From the NCBI GenBank assembly GCA_964405825.1, contig CAYOPI010000070.1:1-15942 (forward strand): a stretch of DNA of 15,942 nucleotides. Direction: 5' to 3'. How positions within the stretch are numbered: the stretch's first letter is position 1; every line of letters starts with the position of its first letter. The notes under the pieces are model-generated. The model saw only the letters and a program-made list of their open reading frames with translations, was not told the origin of the DNA and ran no database searches. Source of the DNA: JBHJGM01 sp964405825. GTDB taxonomy: Bacteria > Verrucomicrobiota > Verrucomicrobiia > Opitutales > JBHJGM01. Both the position numbers and the translations under genes were made by a program. Positions 14,214-15,942 of the stretch are shown here, piece after piece.

Positions 14214-15641
14214 TTACTCGAAATAGGTTTGCAGGACGCGGTTCTCCTGGGGGGTCAGCTCGCTGCGCCAGACCGCTTCGCTGCCCTGGTCGATACTGGT
14301 GCCGCCCCCACCGGCGTCGAGCGAGAAGGCGTCCGGGTCGGCTCCCGAGGGCAAGGCCAGCGAGGTTGCCAGGGAATCGCCGAGGGCGGCCTGCGAGAGA
14401 TCGTCGTTGTTGAGGGTGAGGTCTTCGGAAGTGGCCAGGTCGGGGTCGTCGTTGATCAGGTTCAGGGGTGCCTCCCCCGGTCCACGGGCGATGCCGCCCT
14501 GGCCAAACTCCTCGCCGAACTCGGTGCCCTGACCCTGACCACGACCGCGCTGCGGATCGGGGCCGGGCAGGCCCTGGTTCTTGCCAGGACCTCCGGCGGG
14601 GTTTTGCGCGACGCCGGCCTGCTGGCGCAACTGCTCGGAAAGCTGCCGCAACTGCTCGGGACTCATCTGCTGCAGCGCGTTCATGAGGTTTTGCTGGTCG
14701 GCCGCGCTCATCTTGCGGGCCAGTTCGCTGAGCTGCCGGGTGGTTTGGCTGGAGGCCGGGAGCTTGCCCATTTGCAGACGCTGGGCCGATGCGGCCAGCG
14801 CCTCGCCCATCTGTTGCAGGGCGGCCTGATCGCCGGAACGCAGCGCGGAAGCCGCCGCACTGAGTTGGTTGGAAGCCTCCGAAAGGTTCTCGGCCAGTTG
14901 CTGCAGATCCTCCTGGGATTGCGCGCGCAGGTGCTCGGCCGCCTCGAGGGTTTCCTGCCGGTACCAGTCCTCCTGGGGGCGTTCGCGCAGCTTGCGGGCC
15001 TGCTCTTCGAGGGCGTCCAGCCGCGGCGGCTCGATGATGTCGTGGTCGCGCAGGTCGCGAACGAGGTCCAGCGTCTGCTCGAGGGCGGGGGAGGGATTCT
15101 CCGCGCGAGGGGGCAGGGCCTCGGCCCGAGGCAACGGCACGAACGCTCCGGCCAGCAGCAACCCCACCGACAGCAGCGTCGCGAACTCGGTGCGGCTCGC
15201 GCGCTGACGGTACGGAGGCAGCGGGAGGGTGCGGGCTTCGGGCCAGGCGCACTTGCCGTCGGCGGCGGTGTTGAGTTGCCCGCGCAGGTTGAGGAAGGCG
15301 TCCAGGCGCAGCAGGGCGTCGGCCGGCTTGTGGAAATGCGGGCGCGCCAGCAAGTACGCCAGAACTCCCGCCAGCAACAGCAGCACCGCGTAGCCCAACA
15401 GCCCCCAGCCAGTGGCGATCCCGCGCTCGCGCAGCAGCAACAGCCCGAGGCAGCCAATGACGTTGGCGGCGATGGCCAGCGGCAGCCACTTTTCCAGCCA
15501 CCAGCACAGGTTCACCCGGCGTGCCCAGCGCCCGGCCAGCGAACGCCAGTAGCCCTCGCGCGCCTCCACGCCAAGGGGCAGCACGCGACCGCCGGGGGCG
15601 GTCCCGCGGGCCGGGTCGGATTGGGAGAAGGGCCGGTCCAT
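14214..15641 (-). CDS. Membrane-anchored coiled-coil protein leading the MoxR/VWA operon
   Basis: The 475-residue protein has three predicted membrane helices (about 52-70, 79-99, 154-172). The loop between the last two carries HKPADALLRLDAFLNLRGQL, a pattern that recurs in DUF4175-like proteins near MoxR operons. After the third helix comes a long Leu/Gln/Ala-rich region (about 185-342) of probable coiled coil, with repeats of the type SPEQLRQLSEQLRQQ. A Gly/Pro/Gln-rich linker (about 343-390) and an acidic tail follow, ending RSELTPQENRVLQTYFE. Basic loops suggest that the coiled coil is extracytoplasmic. The ATG at 15641 lacks a Shine-Dalgarno. It is the first gene of the block, 49 bases before MoxR. 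The function is unknown; a scaffold role is a guess. Confidence 0.85.
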   Translation of the reverse strand: MDRPFSQSDPARGTAPGGRVLPLGVEAREGYWRSLAGRWARRVNLCWWLEKWLPLAIAANVIGCLGLLLLRERGIATGWGLLGYAVLLLLAGVLAYLLARPHFHKPADALLRLDAFLNLRGQLNTAADGKCAWPEARTLPLPPYRQRASRTEFATLLSVGLLLAGAFVPLPRAEALPPRAENPSPALEQTLDLVRDLRDHDIIEPPRLDALEEQARKLRERPQEDWYRQETLEAAEHLRAQSQEDLQQLAENLSEASNQLSAAASALRSGDQAALQQMGEALAASAQRLQMGKLPASSQTTRQLSELARKMSAADQQNLMNALQQMSPEQLRQLSEQLRQQAGVAQNPAGGPGKNQGLPGPDPQRGRGQGQGTEFGEEFGQGGIARGPGEAPLNLINDDPDLATSEDLTLNNDDLSQAALGDSLATSLALPSGADPDAFSLDAGGGGTSIDQGSEAVWRSELTPQENRVLQTYFE

Positions 15642-15659
15642 CGCTGGTTACCGAGTGGT

Positions 15660-15688
15660 ATTTTTCACGAGTGTTCCGCTCAAGGCAA
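15660..15688 (-). promoter_or_regulatory. Candidate promoter of the MoxR/VWA operon
   Basis: On the minus strand TTGCCT (15683-15688, four of six to the -35 consensus) and AAAAAT (15660-15665, four of six to the -10) are separated by 17 bases. The -10 ends 18 bases before the ATG at 15641, so the leader would be only about a dozen bases long and without a Shine-Dalgarno. The local AT content is clearly higher than in the rest of the gap, which supports a promoter, but both boxes are weak. Confidence 0.35.
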
Positions 15689-15728
15689 TTTTACGGGGAC
15701 TCTCCGGCCCAGGAAAGCCTCAACGCCC

Positions 15729-15744
15729 GGCCGCCTGGCCGCCT
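15729..15744. repeat. Short tandem repeat (2 x 8 bases)
   Basis: GGCCGCCT occurs twice in direct succession in the 224-base non-coding stretch between the operon start and tRNA-Val(GAC). Nothing else recognisable is seen in that stretch apart from the candidate operon promoter. The repeat may be chance in GC-rich DNA. Confidence 0.4.
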
Positions 15745-15865
15745 GCTTTGCACTTGCACCGCCCCGCAACCTGCGCTTGCATCCTGGCTTCGACGGCGGC
15801 GTGCCCTACGCTGCCGCACCCGGCCACCGCGACACCCCTCCACCGGGTGACCGCACTGGCCCAAG

Positions 15866-15942
15866 GGGGGATTAGCTCAGTTGGTTAGAGCGCCTGCATG
15901 ACACGCAGGAGGTCACTGGTTCAACTCCAGTATCTCCCACCA
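15866..15942 (+). tRNA. tRNA-Val (anticodon GAC), CCA encoded
   Basis: A 77-base cloverleaf ends exactly at the window edge. The acceptor stem is GGGGGAT/ATCTCCC with one G-T pair and the D-stem GCTC/GAGC. The anticodon stem CCTGC/GCAGG carries the loop ATGACAC (anticodon GAC, reading GUC and GUU). The variable loop is AGGTC, the T-arm ACTGG-TTCAACT-CCAGT, the discriminator A, and CCA is encoded. Position 32 is A opposite C38, an uncommon loop pair. No clear upstream promoter is seen. Confidence 0.95.

Noticed and set aside
15745..15865. Promoter for tRNA-Val(GAC)
   Set aside because: No pair of hexamers with acceptable spacing could be found in this GC-rich stretch.
1..15942. CRISPR arrays, insertion sequences, integrases or phage genes
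   Set aside because: No regularly spaced repeats, transposase motifs or terminal inverted repeats were seen.

Overview
The window is GC-rich (roughly two thirds G+C by eye). It reads as the chromosome of a Gram-negative bacterium of the PVC group. Verrucomicrobiota is my best guess, with Planctomycetota or Lentisphaerota as alternatives. The reasons are the MoxR / DUF58 / double-VWA / ABC-2 gene block, the divergent ABC ATPase with an MPDDFG-type Q-loop region, a LacI-type regulator not next to sugar genes, and few Shine-Dalgarno sequences. This assignment is inference; there is no rRNA or marker gene in the window.

Left part (1-2361): a plus-strand TDD-superfamily (Tsr3/DTW-like) protein converges on a minus-strand single-domain cyclic-nucleotide-binding protein, and their two stop codons share one CTAG. 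Upstream of the latter, on the same strand, lie a chloramphenicol-phosphotransferase-like P-loop kinase, a 71-residue unknown protein with a good ribosome binding site, and tRNA-Val(CAC).

Centre and right (2362-15641): everything is on the minus strand. In transcription order there is a 475-residue membrane/coiled-coil protein, a MoxR AAA+ ATPase, a 632-residue signal-peptide protein with two membrane helices, an ABC ATPase, a polytopic ABC permease, a cytoplasmic DUF58 protein, a BatA-like VWA protein, and an 842-residue protein with two VWA domains around a glutamine-amidotransferase-like fold. Six consecutive junctions, from MoxR to the last VWA gene, are the same four-base ATGA stop/start overlap, so the seven genes are very probably one translationally coupled unit. 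A LacI-family regulator follows after 70 bases. The right edge is a plus-strand tRNA-Val(GAC) whose CCA is the last base of the window.

How the genes may work together: the basic loops between membrane helices suggest that the VWA domains of the two large proteins, the amidotransferase-like domains and the coiled coil all lie outside the cytoplasm. MoxR, DUF58 and the ABC ATPase would be inside, linked through the ABC permease. This looks like an envelope-spanning AAA+/VWA assembly with its own ABC exporter. Its substrate is not evident from the sequence.
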